Assembly (NCBI RefSeq): GCF_964204645.1
Contig: NC_134026.1
Coordinates: forward strand, 24,818,650 to 24,882,649
Direction of reading: 5' to 3'
DNA from: Tubulanus polymorphus
Lineage: Eukaryota > Nemertea > Palaeonemertea > Tubulaniformes > Tubulanidae
DNA length: 64,000 nucleotides
The notes under the pieces were generated by a model. That model was not told the DNA's origin. It did not search any database and was given only the letters and a program-made list of their open reading frames with translations. Shown here in pieces: positions 11,401 through 25,224 of the stretch; within the stretch, counting starts at the first letter, position 1; each line of letters starts with the position of its first letter. The position numbers and the translations under genes were made by a program.

Positions 11401-12059
11401 ACACCTGCCATCCAAACTTTACAAAAGCTCTGAAATCAAACAAATATTTCTATTTTTTCAGGAAGACAAAGAGGCGGAAGTTTGTCTAGTTTAAATCTCT
11501 CATCTTCACCCAGCAAGTCTGAGCAAAATCGGTGAGTTCCTTTTCTTTGCTTATTCTTTTCTTTCAAAAATAAAACATGTTTATCTGCATTACATGCATT
11601 TGTTTTATATAAACAGACCTAATAGCAGTAACAGTGGCAGTCATCGAAGAACTTCAAAAGTCACCTCAGATTCTGAACAGTACCTGAAAGTTGGCATGAG
11701 TTGTTTTTGCAATAATGAACTTGGTACATACCTCGGTTATTTATTCACGTTGGTATTCATTCAGATCCTTGTATTTTTGTCTTCATCTTTTGTCCATTTC
11801 TATCATGTATGTAGGTACCATCCGTTATATTGGACCGACAGATTTCGCTGAAGGTATCTGGTTGGGTGTCGAATTACGAACTCCAAAAGGAAAAAACGAC
11901 GGGACTGTCCAAGGATATCGTTTCTTTCATTGTAAACCAAATCATGGACTTTTAGTAAGGCCAAGTAAAATATCAGTGCGTGGAATCAATGGTGCCAAGT
12001 TATTGGGCGATATCCACTCCTCATCAACTCCTAATGAAAGTCAACAACCTGCTTCGTAA
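5455..12059 (+). CDS. CLIP4: CAP-Gly domain linker protein 4-like (ankyrin repeats plus three CAP-Gly domains)
   Basis: Microtubule plus-end or membrane-associated CLIP family member; CAP-Gly domains bind EEY-type tails of tubulin and EB proteins. Exons: 5455-5721, 5790-6045, 6135-6278, 7056-7255, 7351-7486, 7574-7726, 10264-10386, 10577-10700, 10779-10870, 10951-10968 (18 bp), 11462-11531, 11617-11723, 11815-12059; 644 residues from this ATG. The N-terminal part has FAVIRQWTPQTQQN and ankyrin repeats (DRDGLTDM, TALHYAAYFDVPD, GTPLHIAAIN). CAP-Gly 1 has GPTEFAAGIW and GKNDGSVG. CAP-Gly 2 has GTWYGIELDRSVGKNDGAV. CAP-Gly 3 has IRYIGPTDFAEGIWLG, GKNDGTV and a C-terminal VRGINGAKL, as in human CLIP3/CLIP4. 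Human CLIP4 is about 705 residues. The true start may lie in the acidic exon at 3172. The intron 7727-10263 hosts an antisense gene. CLIP3 and CLIP4 split in vertebrates, so the symbol is a family-level choice. Confidence 0.93.
7985..8009 (+). terminator. Two intronic AATAAA signals on the CLIP strand
   Basis: AATAAA at 7985-7990 and 8004-8009, about 260 bp after the exon ending at 7726. They could end a short CLIP form with ankyrins and one CAP-Gly. They sit back to back with the 3' end of the antisense gene (its AATAAA at 8062-8057). Inference only. Confidence 0.3.
8057..8062 (-). terminator. Poly(A) signal of the nested antisense gene
   Basis: TTTATT on the plus strand reads AATAAA on the minus strand, about 940 bp downstream of the stop codon at 9004. 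Other AATAAA-like strings between could also serve. Confidence 0.35.
9004..9549 (-). CDS. Uncharacterised 181-residue protein nested in a CLIP intron, antisense
   Basis: Uninterrupted frame from ATG 9549 to TGA 9004. The N-terminus is very basic (FRRRARRRLMRSRE), followed by an Asn/Ser-rich linker with an N-run, then a helical, probably coiled-coil segment (about residues 78-150, with RNMYYEYACRKADEL), and an acidic Ser/Asp/Glu tail ending DSDENNQ. Six bases before the ATG is a good acceptor (TTTATTTCAG at 9556), so a 5' UTR exon is likely. Minus-strand GTAAGT donors occur at 9706 and 9891, and a CpG-rich stretch at about 9925-10050 could be its promoter. GC content is higher than in neighbouring introns, supporting real coding. 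I do not recognise the family. It lies wholly inside the 2.5 kb CLIP intron and is transcribed against it. Confidence 0.75.
   Translation of the reverse strand: MFRRRARRRLMRSRENGVITRSMSTALRTSSPAIAGVSTLNSTINGLNSNNTNNNNVIDGVRRNLPGLNQDGNSTIFAEIRKTENRFRSSCQQIVLLNQNLDDLQNRYLRAVQAEQRSFRYSLRLRMAVLEGIRNMYYEYACRKADELTNLRCQVFGSSEGGDEMLSDSESDAEDSDENNQ
9920..10050 (-). promoter_or_regulatory. CpG-rich stretch, candidate promoter of the nested gene
   Basis: Unusually CpG-rich for this AT-rich window (GGCGCGCC, CGCGTTGCGGGC, GCGCCGGGC), just upstream of the antisense gene inside the CLIP intron. It also holds CCAAGGTCGC on the minus strand, one base short of the CAAGGTCGTT motif of other promoters. Confidence 0.4.
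10951..10968 (+). other. 18-bp microexon of the CLIP gene
   Basis: Flanked by a good acceptor (GTTTATAG) and a perfect donor (GTAAGT). It has phase 1 on both sides, so it adds six codons (A-V-N-K-R and part of the next) or can be skipped without a frame change. Already included in the CLIP exon list. Confidence 0.55.
11001..11180. mobile_element. Miniature inverted-repeat element (MITE-like), 180 bp
   Basis: Perfect 16-bp terminal inverted repeats: AGGCAGGTTTTGATTG at 11001-11016 and its exact reverse complement at 11165-11180. The interior has no coding frame. TA is found beside both ends, which could be a TA target duplication of the Tc1/mariner type. It lies in the CLIP intron between the exons ending at 10968 and starting at 11462. 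Confidence 0.7.
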
Positions 12060-13529
12060 ATTCTATTCGAGCAATTTTTTTGTAAATCATAATTCATTAT
12101 CTCTGATGAGGCTATGATTTTTTGTGCAAATAATCATCAATGAATTTCATTTACTTTGCAAAGTCTATATGGATTTAGGTATTTTGTATTCAGAGCTTCC
12201 TACTCTTTGTACATGTAGTTAGTTCTCTTGTACATTGTTAAGTGGATTATCAAATGTTGGATATTTATTTAAGATTCTATTTTAAGGTAGTGGTCTAATG
12301 CTGTAGGTGATATTATTAAAACAAAAACAAATGTAACCCTGTTTACCGCTAGTCAAATATATCCGCCCCATGTATTAATCAATTAAGTGCCTTATAAGTA
12401 ATATAATGAGCAAAACTAATGGTATGCATACCAATACAACCCACCCACCGTTAAAACATGTTTACACTGAAAAGTTTCATATTTTCATGTAAAGTTTACA
12501 TGCACAGAAATTAGTAAATTACATACTGCTTATGATTTATGAAAATTATTTATGAATACTATTTAAACAGTAATTATTTATTGTATTTATTTTATAAAAT
12601 AAAATTAATCTGTCAGCTGTATTCGCAGTGTTGCGCGTTTGCTCTATTAAGGTATTGCTTTTAAGATATCCAAATTGATTTCATTTCAACCATTTGGAAG
12701 CATCTGGGTCTACCTACAGGCCCGTATGCCTATACAGCCCCTCCAGGGGTGGGAGTATGCAGTGAAGGTGAAACAACTCGGCTATTGGACATAAGGCTCG
12801 AATCAAAGTTATTTCACATTAGGCAGACGAGTCGGCATCATCATCGATTTCAATAATATTTCGTAGCATTGGGCGCAGTAAATATTTACACCATGTGTAC
12901 CGAAAGCCTTATTTCTGTAAAGTAAGAAGTTTTCAAAGCAAAATGAGAAAACATTGTAGATCCTATCCAATTAAGACAGAAGATGTCAATACGTTACCTG
13001 GCCTTTATTGCTCTAAAGACATGTGTTCAATAAAATTACTTACATTACAATGGAAATAAATGCATCCACATTTCTTAAATGTACAATCCAGTATTAAAAA
13101 CACTAGCATCGTTTATACAAATATGTAAATAAAATAATTACATGTCCCAAAAAGAATTAGTATAAGTGAATAACCATTAACTATACAAAGCATCAGCATA
13201 TATAAAATTACTTATGAATGTACTTAGTCGATGAAATAAATGAGCATGAAAATCTATCATTTTATCAATTCTTTTAATGGAAAAAGTTTCAACAATTAAG
13301 GAGCTTTATAGCACAATATGTACCGTGAAAAACAGCATTATTGACTGGAAAGTACTGAAAACGATAAATTACATTTGACGTTATTTTACACAAACAGTCA
13401 CTGCCTAGCTTCATCTCAAGCCTCCCAGTCGCAGCATTGTGAAATGAGATCCTTGAATGACTGAAATTTCAAAAAGTGAGTCAACTAAATATTCCAGTCT
13501 ATCGTGACAATCTTTAGCACGAATTCTCA
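12060..13529. other. Converging 3' UTRs of CLIP and HDAC3
   Basis: No coding exon seen. A plus-strand AATAAA at 12598-12603 fits the CLIP 3' end; a minus-strand AATAAA at 13009-13004 could serve HDAC3. The stretch 12707-12790 is more GC-rich, with a short palindrome (CCCCTCCAGGGG). Confidence 0.5.
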
Positions 13530-16265
<2,736 letters not shown>

Positions 16266-16806
16266 TTTGTCCCGTATTGTGCTGCCACCTAGCAAGCGGA
16301 TGATCTACAGTTCAAAGATTTTCTTTCACTCCAAACTGCTCGAATTACGAAGCTCAGTCCATCTTGCGTTTTTGAATAGGGTTCTTTGTGATAAATACTT
16401 AATATATTTACTGGTTACCGTGCGATGGTTTCGATTTACAATCAGTTATTGGAAAAATAACAACAAAGCTCAGCAGAATAGCGATCAGTAGATATTCCTA
16501 GATGGCGCCACCAGCTGGTAGTCCGATTTGGTTGAATACATTTCCTAATACTGACCAACATAAAACCGAAAGAAATAAGCGATATATAAGAGATATATAA
16601 TAAGAGCATATAACTTAAAACTATCACATATTTATTCAGAAATCAAACAAATTACTAAAATTGTGACATACATAAAGAAAAAATATCACATTCTGAGGCT
16701 GTAAGAGTCCAATTTTGTAGTTTCTATCGTTTCCAGTCCTGTGAAATCAATCGTAGCAAAATGTCATCCAATGACATACGAGCTTAATAAGTCAGATTTG
16801 TCTCCA
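16266..16806. promoter_or_regulatory. HDAC3 upstream region and UBE3C 3' UTR
   Basis: The two genes run the same way, so this 541 bp holds the UBE3C 3' UTR followed by the HDAC3 promoter. No coding exon, repeat or clear core promoter element recognised. Confidence 0.4.
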
Positions 16807-19800
16807 TTAGCTTAATTCAAATCCTGCACCGGATTCAATGGCGTACAGAAGTTTATTTCGCATGGTTTCTTCGTCTTTAAACTCCGGCAATTTCAGAAGA
16901 TTCATACACGTACTGGCTGTAGGCAATCTGTCCTCTTCATTTCCACCGAAATGAATACAGAATGCTGGATATAAATCCTACAGAAAGAGGTTTATGAAGC
17001 TGAATTTTGCATGAACAAGTTAACAATTGCTAAAGATATGCTGTGACATTCTTGAAATACCTTGAATCCGAGCAGAGGTGGCCTCGAACAGCTGGTCACA
17101 AACTTCAGAAGTTGGGCACGTTCTTTTTGGTTGAATGTCTCGACTACTTTCCAGAAGTTACTAATCACAATATGATCAGCAGCGTATCCTCCTAAAATAA
17201 TCAGCAGTAGATTTTAATAAACCATTGACTCTGAGCGCTGCATGGTCCTTGCACAATGAGAGGTCCTCACCGGAATAATTTGTGTGCTGTTTAAGATCTT
17301 CAAGGTCAATCGGAATCTGGGCACCGGAGATCAATATCTGAAGTTCGTGTTGATCAAACATTCGTAACCATTCCAAATTGACAACATCTGCTAAACCTTG
17401 TCGAAATGCATTGCTCTGCGCTCTGATTTGTCGATTCAAGCGATAATCAGCGACTCTGTGAATATATTCTATTCTATTTATGTTCGTTACTGGTATATCG
17501 CTACCACCGGGTACGAGCTCTTCTACCTGTATGAATTAGATGAAATACGTGAGACATTTTCACATAACTGGTACGTGGGTTATTGAACACCGATAATCGT
17601 CTAAGCGTTCACCTTAGTTTCACCGAGGATACTACTGGCAACTGTAAAGTCGATCTCTAATTCTGCCACATCACCGGCATAGTTTTTCAAATACAAGAGA
17701 TTCCTAGGGAAGAATGTGAAAAATGTTCATATTACACAGAATGCAAGGCTTTCTAGGCCCAACCAAAATTGTCAACTTACTTGTAAACTTGAGGATCAAG
17801 TGAAGCCAAGTGATGGACATCAATGTCTCCGCTGTGTCGACTTAAAATCTTTGACAGGAAAAATCCAGCAAATGGCAATTCCACCAGCATATTTTCATAT
17901 AAAGCCTAGAAAATCATTTACAAGTAAACCGAAATTATGTTCAATATAACAATATCATAATTTTGATTATTCCGAAAGAAAGAAAAATAATTTTGGTCAA
18001 CATTTAAACATTACCTTGCCTAGGATGCGACCGACAAAATAGTAGTGCTGATTGAAATTTTCTAATAAAACATCCGCTTGAGGGTTTGGATAAATCAACT
18101 GATCGGTTGTAGTTTGAAAGAATCCCCTATTCGGATCGTACGCCGTCTTGATTAGTTCAGATAGAAACTCTCGAAAGATTCCTCCACCATCAATACCAGC
18201 CTCATCAAGACCTGCTGCATTTACTAATTGCACTCGCATTTTCAGTTTGAGATTTGGTTCTGGAATTAGATCGTAGAACTAGCTTTCATTTCATTGATAT
18301 AATGAAAGAATAAAAGAAGAAGAATCTATAACTGCACTATACCATTATCGGGTGACAATTTTTCAAAGGCATCTTCATAAATGTAGTTTCTTCTGATCAT
18401 AACGTTTATGAGGTTACCACTGAGAAAATTGTAACGATCTCCTTGCTGTTGATCTTTATCATTTTGAAGCAATTTCTGGAAAATCTTTATCGAAAAAATA
18501 CATTTGAAACACACCAGGAAACAACATCTTCCTAAGGCTACTATTGACATTTACTGTAAACTTACTTTTACACGCTCTTGGAATGGTACAACAAACGGCA
18601 ACTCAGTTAAGATGGTCAAATTCCGTACTTCTGTATTTGATAAGGGAGGACCTTCTTCTTCTACAAAGACATCACACGGTAATAGGATATTCAGAACTAA
18701 TGTTCAAGATCAGTTTAGATATGGAAGTAATATGACAAACCTTCAGGGCTTTGGTTCAGTAAACTAAGTGCACCAAACTGTCGACTGACAAACACTGAAT
18801 TCTGTGCTCGGTATATTTGTGATGGCTGCAAATATAAAGATACTCATCAGAATCATCCAATAAGTGAAAGATATACAATCATTTATACGCATATTATCAT
18901 GTTTAGTCAACTGACCTTGTCAGCAAATATGCTAACTCTGTTTGACAACCAATGTCGATTGGGACAAAAAGGATGTCTACTGTCTCTGGCATATAATTGT
19001 TTAACTAGCTGAGCTGTCACCTTTTCAAAGAAAACATGAATTCATGTACATAGAGTTAGTCTAAATTCTAGGATTCATGGCAATAAAGAACATTATAATA
19101 CCCGGAATACATAAGCCCATGTTGCAGTTTGAGTCTCAAGTTCTTCAGCTGTTACTGTATTACTATGAAGTCCAATTGATTTGAAGACTTTGTGATAATC
19201 TTCACGTAATGATGGTTTGGTGTCAGGATGAGCTAATTCAATTATACCAAGACAGGCATCTCGTAATGCTAAACTGATTGGAATTAACTCAGATATTGTA
19301 AATGACATGGCCGCTCGGTGAGATGATTCATCTACAAATAAATAAGTCCATGAATAAATAACTTTTAAGTGTCCTCGCGCTGACTTGGTTACAGTAAGTT
19401 ACCTTCAGCAAAGAATTCAGCATCATGAAGAGACATGATAGATGTACAGAACAATGAACAAAATAGTGATAAAACAGGAACGATTCGATCGCGATCAATG
19501 GTTGTCATGGAAAGTCCACGCGATAGCAGTTGCAGAAGAGGTGTCTCAGCTCTGAAATGAGTGAGAGAGAATTTAATTTTTCCAGTTCAGAAGTTCAAAA
19601 CCCTGGGCTAAGTTTCACAAAGTTGAGTGATGATTGAACGGAATTGTTGAAGTCGTTGAGAATGATTTTGTAGCTTCCTACTTACCCAGTAACACTGGTT
19701 GTAGTGATGGAGATGCACAATTGCCACAAACTGCGAATGAATGGCACATTAAACGCTAACGTATACAATAACCTAAATATTCAAAATATAAAAAACAAAG

Positions 19801-22079
19801 TACAATATACACATATCTTATATATCGAAGTTGAATTTTGCATTCTGGTATGACTATTATTTTCCTCACCTGTCCCGGTGGACGACGAACTTGTGTTTTG
19901 CCATCAATGTATGGCAAATTGTGCATATTGCAAAAACTACAGAAGGTGGTGGATTTTCTCTTTGTACAACGGATATAATACAGTTCACTTGCTCGGCTTC
20001 CTGTATATAGCGCAACGATTCTTCTGAACATCGTCCAAGGTTATCAGTAGGTACGTCCATCTAAAAGATTATGCAATGATCTTTGATGAAATGAACAAGC
20101 TTTTTCACACTCATTCCGGACATATTGCAATATTGTTTGAAACAAGAAGAAATACACAACCGGCAATGATTAAATTGAGGTTCACTTTTTATAGTTTTTA
20201 TATTTTCATAGACTTGTTTTTCATATTTCACATATTTACAGAAACACTTACACAGTCATCATCAGAATCATCATCGCTAGTAGCTGTATTTGCAACAAAT
20301 GATGCCTTTTTATACGGTAACTGTGGAATCAGTTGTTGTAAGATCAGTATGTACTGCCCTTTATCAACTTCCGAAAGATTATCTACAAAAGTAATTATAC
20401 GTCGATGAACGTTTGTTTTTATCTTTACTTCTGAATTACTGATTCTAATACCATATCAATGTTCACAGAGATCAACAACAACTCACCAAGATGGCTTTGA
20501 CTAAACTTCAGAACTGCATAAAGTAACCAAAGTGATGATGGAACTGTGAGACCGAAGTTCATTTGACTAGAATCTGGTGGTAGGAGGGCATGTACTATTT
20601 GTTGAAAAGGGAATTGATCATTGGCTAATGCAGGGATGAGAAAGAGGGATACTTGCTCAGAAAATGCTGAGCACAGAATGTCTTTACAAAACTGGCACAA
20701 AATAAGATTACTGAAAATAGAGAATGTGCAACCATTAATCAAACCATTTGTATTTCCATTACACAATATTATCAATATGGGTGTAATCTTACTTAGCTGG
20801 GTGATTTGTCATAGCTTTTACAACTAACAGTGGTTTCTTAATGAAATCTAAGATTGCTCCGGCGACTGGTGTCGGTGGGATAGGACTTGATTCTAAACTC
20901 GATGGTACACGATTTTCCAAGAGTTTACGCATGACCTGGAAATAACCTGTTAGGAGGAGAACAATAAATCATCTATCTGAAATTCTCGGTAGTCAATCGA
21001 ACGATATAAATGCGACTTGAGGACTTACCTTTTTCAACGAGATAAATCATTAATGAATTGACGATATTCGAGGAAAGATCAGAACTTGAGCAATGTTGTT
21101 CATAGGAGGCTGTTTTCGTAAACAATTCAAGCATCCTCATTGGAAGAGCAATAGGAGACAATAGGGCTGCTATATTACCGAGGTACCTTCAAAAATAAAG
21201 CCATTTATGATGACAGAATTTGAAAAATGCAACGATTAGATGCTAATATTACATTTTTCGTGATAGATATCTACCTGCAACATAAGCTAAGAAGTCTTTG
21301 CAATAAGTAGTAGGAACCATTTTTGTCACGACAGACACTGGCAGCTACTCCATCCTTGTATTTCAATACCAGCTGACAGAGTGAAATCTAAAAATTGTAG
21401 GTAGAAATTCATACGGATGAGTGATAGCAGAGCAAACTGACATGATCTAATTTTCATCCTTAATAGTTATGTTACCAATCTATCAGCATCAACTGCATCT
21501 TTATAGAAAAATAATAGCTTTCTCATCATTGAGAATATATCAGTGACGTCAAATTCCAGTCCGACTTTTTTCAGCTTGACCAAAAGTTCATCATATTGAT
21601 TTCGTTGATCAGTTTTCTACCGAAAGAAAAAAATACATACAATTTTCACAAAAACTTAAAATAGAACAATAGAAGTTCTTGATAACATGATTTGACTATG
21701 AAGATCTATAAAAACATACCTGTAGTTGTCGGACCAAATGACCTCGATAGAATGACTGAATTGTCAGAGCACTTGTAACATGTTTGCGATGATCCTGCAA
21801 AACTACTCCAATTAGAAAATTGATTTCTTTATAGATTCAGAAATTACAATGACAATACTCACTTCTCTTTTTTGTCTTTCTATTTGGTTCTTGAGCAGTA
21901 GTGAAGCAGTTCTTTCCTGAAATAATATTTACACGAATTGCATTCCTTCCCTATCATAATCAATTAAAACAATTGTTTGGGCTAATAAACCTTAGCCTAT
22001 ATCAAATACTGACCTGCTTACTGGCACCCGACAAAGACTGCACCGGTCTTCGTTTGTAATCACCTTCAAAACTAAACAT
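16807..22079 (-). CDS. UBE3C: HECT-type ubiquitin-protein ligase E3C
   Basis: Proteasome-associated HECT E3 that extends ubiquitin chains to keep degradation processive. 23 exons: 22079-22014, 21916-21863, 21794-21720, 21616-21476, 21387-21275, 21186-21029, 20946-20793, 20710-20487, 20382-20252, 20060-19870, 19772-19686, 19551-19403, 19331-19102, 19020-18916, 18825-18741, 18660-18566, 18484-18343, 18259-18015, 17905-17781, 17703-17613, 17526-17271, 17191-17061, 16977-16807; 1072 residues (human 1083). [12 protein letters not shown] is the family start. An IQ motif ([13 protein letters not shown]) follows near residue 55. The HECT domain has [26 protein letters not shown]-like and [11 protein letters not shown] segments. 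The catalytic Cys is in [15 protein letters not shown] (codon 16908-16906, about residue 1040), and the C-terminus is AGFELS. All phases close. Confidence 0.97.
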
Positions 22080-22945
22080 TGCTAGCGGTATCCAATACCT
22101 AAAAGTAAAATCTGATAGTACTCCAGGCCTGCTCAAGTTCCCAACTTGAATATCGACGACATTATTTGTCATTTAATTGGATTGATTGATTTGAATTCAA
22201 ATTGAAAATCCAAAATAAATCAAGCTTTTTGTCTGAAATTAAATCCAGCTTTCCGAAGCTTTATGGGGAAGCTTAAGGCCTAGTATTTTTCAAAACATTC
22301 GTATTCACCGCCCTTTATTCGTGTTCAGGCTATAACATATAAAAGTTTACCTTCTATGCGAAGAATAATGTCAAATCATTCAATAATTATAATTTTGATT
22401 CCAAGGTATTTCACTGGTCACGGTTCGAACACGGAAAACGGTAAATGACGCATTATGGATTCGGACATGAGACATACTGTTGATTAGCCCAGGCGGCGAA
22501 ACCAGAGAGACTGAGAGAAATAACAGCTCAAAATAAACAACAAAAAAGAAATAATTTTTCAAATATGATTACGCAAAACTCTTTATTTTCATATTTTGTA
22601 AAAAAAAATGTATAACTCATGTCCAAGAAAGTGGACAGATGCAATTATTCAAAAAGTGAATAGAAAACAGCTGTATCTGGCAATATCACAATTAGTGCAA
22701 ATAAGCAAACGATATGTTTTATACTATTGAGTGTGTATAAGTTTAAAATTAACAAAATAGTTATTGTCTAATCATCTATCAAATAAATACTGTATCAAAA
22801 ATATACAAAAGAACACAGGGCACATACAATAATAACTGTTCTATGATTGGCACAATTGGCTATATACAGTCCCAAACAACGTAGATTAATGCTCGAGAAA
22901 CATCATCAAGACCACCAGAAAATCTACGATTTTTGTGCGGGACAT
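22080..22945. other. UBE3C promoter region and GAREM 3' UTR
   Basis: 866 bp without coding exons. Genes run in tandem on the minus strand, so it contains the GAREM 3' UTR (lower part) and the UBE3C promoter (upper part). A B-box-like GGTTCGAAC at about 22422-22430 stands alone without a tRNA fold. Confidence 0.4.
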
Positions 22946-24982
22946 TTATAGTTTTGGCTTATAGCCTGCTTGTATTTTCTTTACTTTCAGCATTTGAAAC
23001 TTATTAAGTTTGAAAGGCTCTTCAAGAAGTATTTCCTCAGTCAAAGAAAGAAACATTGCACCATCTATAAGATTTTCCATGAATTTCATGGTCAAATCAC
23101 TGAGTGCATTGAACCTTAGCAATTTTGATACTTCAACTACACTCAGCGTTGATAAATCTTCAGGTATCTCATCTAGTGATCGAAAATTAGATGAAGAGCC
23201 AGCCGAACTACTGTTAATTTGATTATTGACAACAGATTCCTCGGCCTCAGGACGCTCATCAAATATTGGGATAGTATAAATATCCTCTTCTTCATTACAA
23301 TCAATGATTTCAGCCTCATGCTTTAATGGGGGAACAGTGTTCAATGGTTTATCAAATCTGATAGCCAATACTTCGTCATAAAATTCTTCCGGACTGGTTA
23401 TATCTGCTTTACTTTTAGACCTGAAAAGACCAGCCACTTTCTTTTTCAATCCTCGACTTTTCCTTCGGCGTGAATGTTCCGGCAATGGGATAGATTGTGC
23501 ATCTTGATAAATTTCAGCCATCACTCCAGACCCTGATAATGATATACTTCGTGCAGGAACAGAGGGTTTGTCCTGTAAAAATATGAAATAATAAGAGTCC
23601 GTATACTCAAAAAATAAACACTCGTCTAAAAGTGAGCCTATAAATGCTTACTGTTTTATCTCCAACATTATACTCGGCTGTATTTTCCACAGCTTCCTCC
23701 TGTAGGTCGCGGTAAACAAACGTCTGAATAGGTGGAGCTTTACCCTTAGCTGGCAGAGGAAGAACATTAGGCTCAGGTTCTTTCACCTCAGGCTTTACTG
23801 AAATAAGAAAAATTGTTGTCAGTAGGCGCTAATCATAGTTTAGAAACATAATAGTCAAATACCAGTATCTGATGTTTTACTTTTCTTTTGTGTTGGAAGC
23901 GCTGGTTTTTCTAAGCTGCTAGTATAAGATTGTATTCTAACACGATCTTCATATGGAGAAATAGCGTTCCATCTACTCAGCAGGGCAGGATTGAAGCCAA
24001 TCTTTCTCAAAACGTCCATTATTCTATTGAAATATCCTGTGAGCCGCTCATCATTGACTGCTTTAGAAAATGAAATTTCTTTAACCACTGGATCACATGC
24101 AACCAATGGAAATAAAGCAACCTCAGTAAAGTTGTGCTTGCTTGTGAATGCCTCTATCATGTCTATCGAAAGGCAACAAATTGGAGCACAAATTGCATAC
24201 TTTTGAGTGAATCTTTTCATCAGCACGAAACTTTCATTGTGAATAACTTTGGAGCTGAGCCCCGAGAGAAAGGGCATCCCTTTAAATCTTTTGAACTGGA
24301 TCCGCAGTGGAAATTGGTCAAATGTATCAAGAAGCTCTTTCAGATTGACATAGTCTGTTTCATCTGGTAAGACGGTAAAATCACCATTGAAATCTAGTGG
24401 CAGCAAAATTCTGCTGTTGTCGTTTTGAATACAACAGAGCAAAAATGCGTTCTTTCGTTGCCAAACAGGATATTCCAACAATTCCAGTACACCACCGGAC
24501 TCAATTCGGGTGTTAGATGAGGGTAATCTTATAGTTTGATTAACTTTAACAAATCTTGGCATAGGCCTATGGACGACCAATTCTGCAACTGTGTTGTAGC
24601 TATGAATTTCAGTCCGCTGTTTTAATCTCCTGACAGGTGCATCAATATCAACTGGAATGCAACACTTCTGATTATCGGGAAGGTTGGCCAGGCATTCTTC
24701 AGGTATGGCTTCTATCATTTCCTTCTGCTGAATGCCGATAAAACAGTAAACGACACCGGCATCTATGCTATCTTCATTTTCCTCGCCAAAGAAGCTATCT
24801 TCAGCTTTAACAATACATGGTAACGTGGAGCTGTCGCCACAACTGTTACTACAACTATCACCACATTCTACTTTCTTCAACAAATCAGAAAGGACAATTT
24901 TTGTCTCACCCCATGTCAACTCTTCACCCCAATCAAAAGCATTCACTGGCGAAAATTCTAATTCTGCCAAATAATCATCCAT
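22946..24982 (-). CDS. GAREM: GAREM/THEMIS-family adaptor with CABIT and SAM domains
   Basis: GAREM proteins are GRB2-binding adaptors that feed receptor tyrosine kinase signals into ERK. Three exons: 24982-23863, 23797-23652, 23572-22946; 630 residues. The first exon (373 residues) carries a divergent CABIT-type region. The C-terminus is a SAM domain whose VVEVSKLLRFNALSD, LIDGAMFLSLTEEILL and GYKPKL line up with the EVSKSLRFIGLSED, KIDGNLLVQLTEEIL and GWRPKI of human GAREM1. Between them lie Tyr motifs (EFYDEV, DIYTIP, EIYQDA) suited to SH2 binding, and Pro motifs (KPSVPARS, KGKAPPIQ) suited to SH3 binding. The CABIT part is diverged, so family membership rests mainly on the SAM domain and architecture. 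It shares a 242-bp divergent promoter with PLAA. Confidence 0.85.
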
Positions 24983-25224
24983 GTCGTCGCTATCCGAGTC
25001 CCTTCATGACGATTGGACATATATTTTTAAACCAATCCGGGCGTTTTAGTTTCATTCTCGGACTTCCTGGTTCAAAATTTGTTTGACATTTAAATAACTA
25101 CGATGTTTAATAATCGATGTAATGATTAATCTGGAAGTATGTAATTCCCCGACCGGTTTTTTAATCTGCCCCGGTGTGCTCAAGGTCGTTTACCGAAGCC
25201 GACGGGCCGAAAGAAGTGAAAGTC
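24983..25224. promoter_or_regulatory. Bidirectional promoter GAREM / PLAA
   Basis: Only 242 bp separate the two start codons. It contains CAAGGTCGTT at 25181-25190, 35 bp before the PLAA ATG. No TATA box seen. Confidence 0.6.
25181..25190 (+). promoter_or_regulatory. CAAGGTCGTT promoter motif, copy 2
   Basis: Exact copy of the 10-mer at 2333 and 31905, immediately upstream of PLAA. Confidence 0.5.

Noticed and set aside
22418-22432. tRNA-like GGTTCGAAC on the plus strand
   Set aside because: Isolated string without a cloverleaf.
25174-25224. Upstream extension of PLAA
   Set aside because: It would need a GTG start; ATG 25225 gives the family length of 795 residues.
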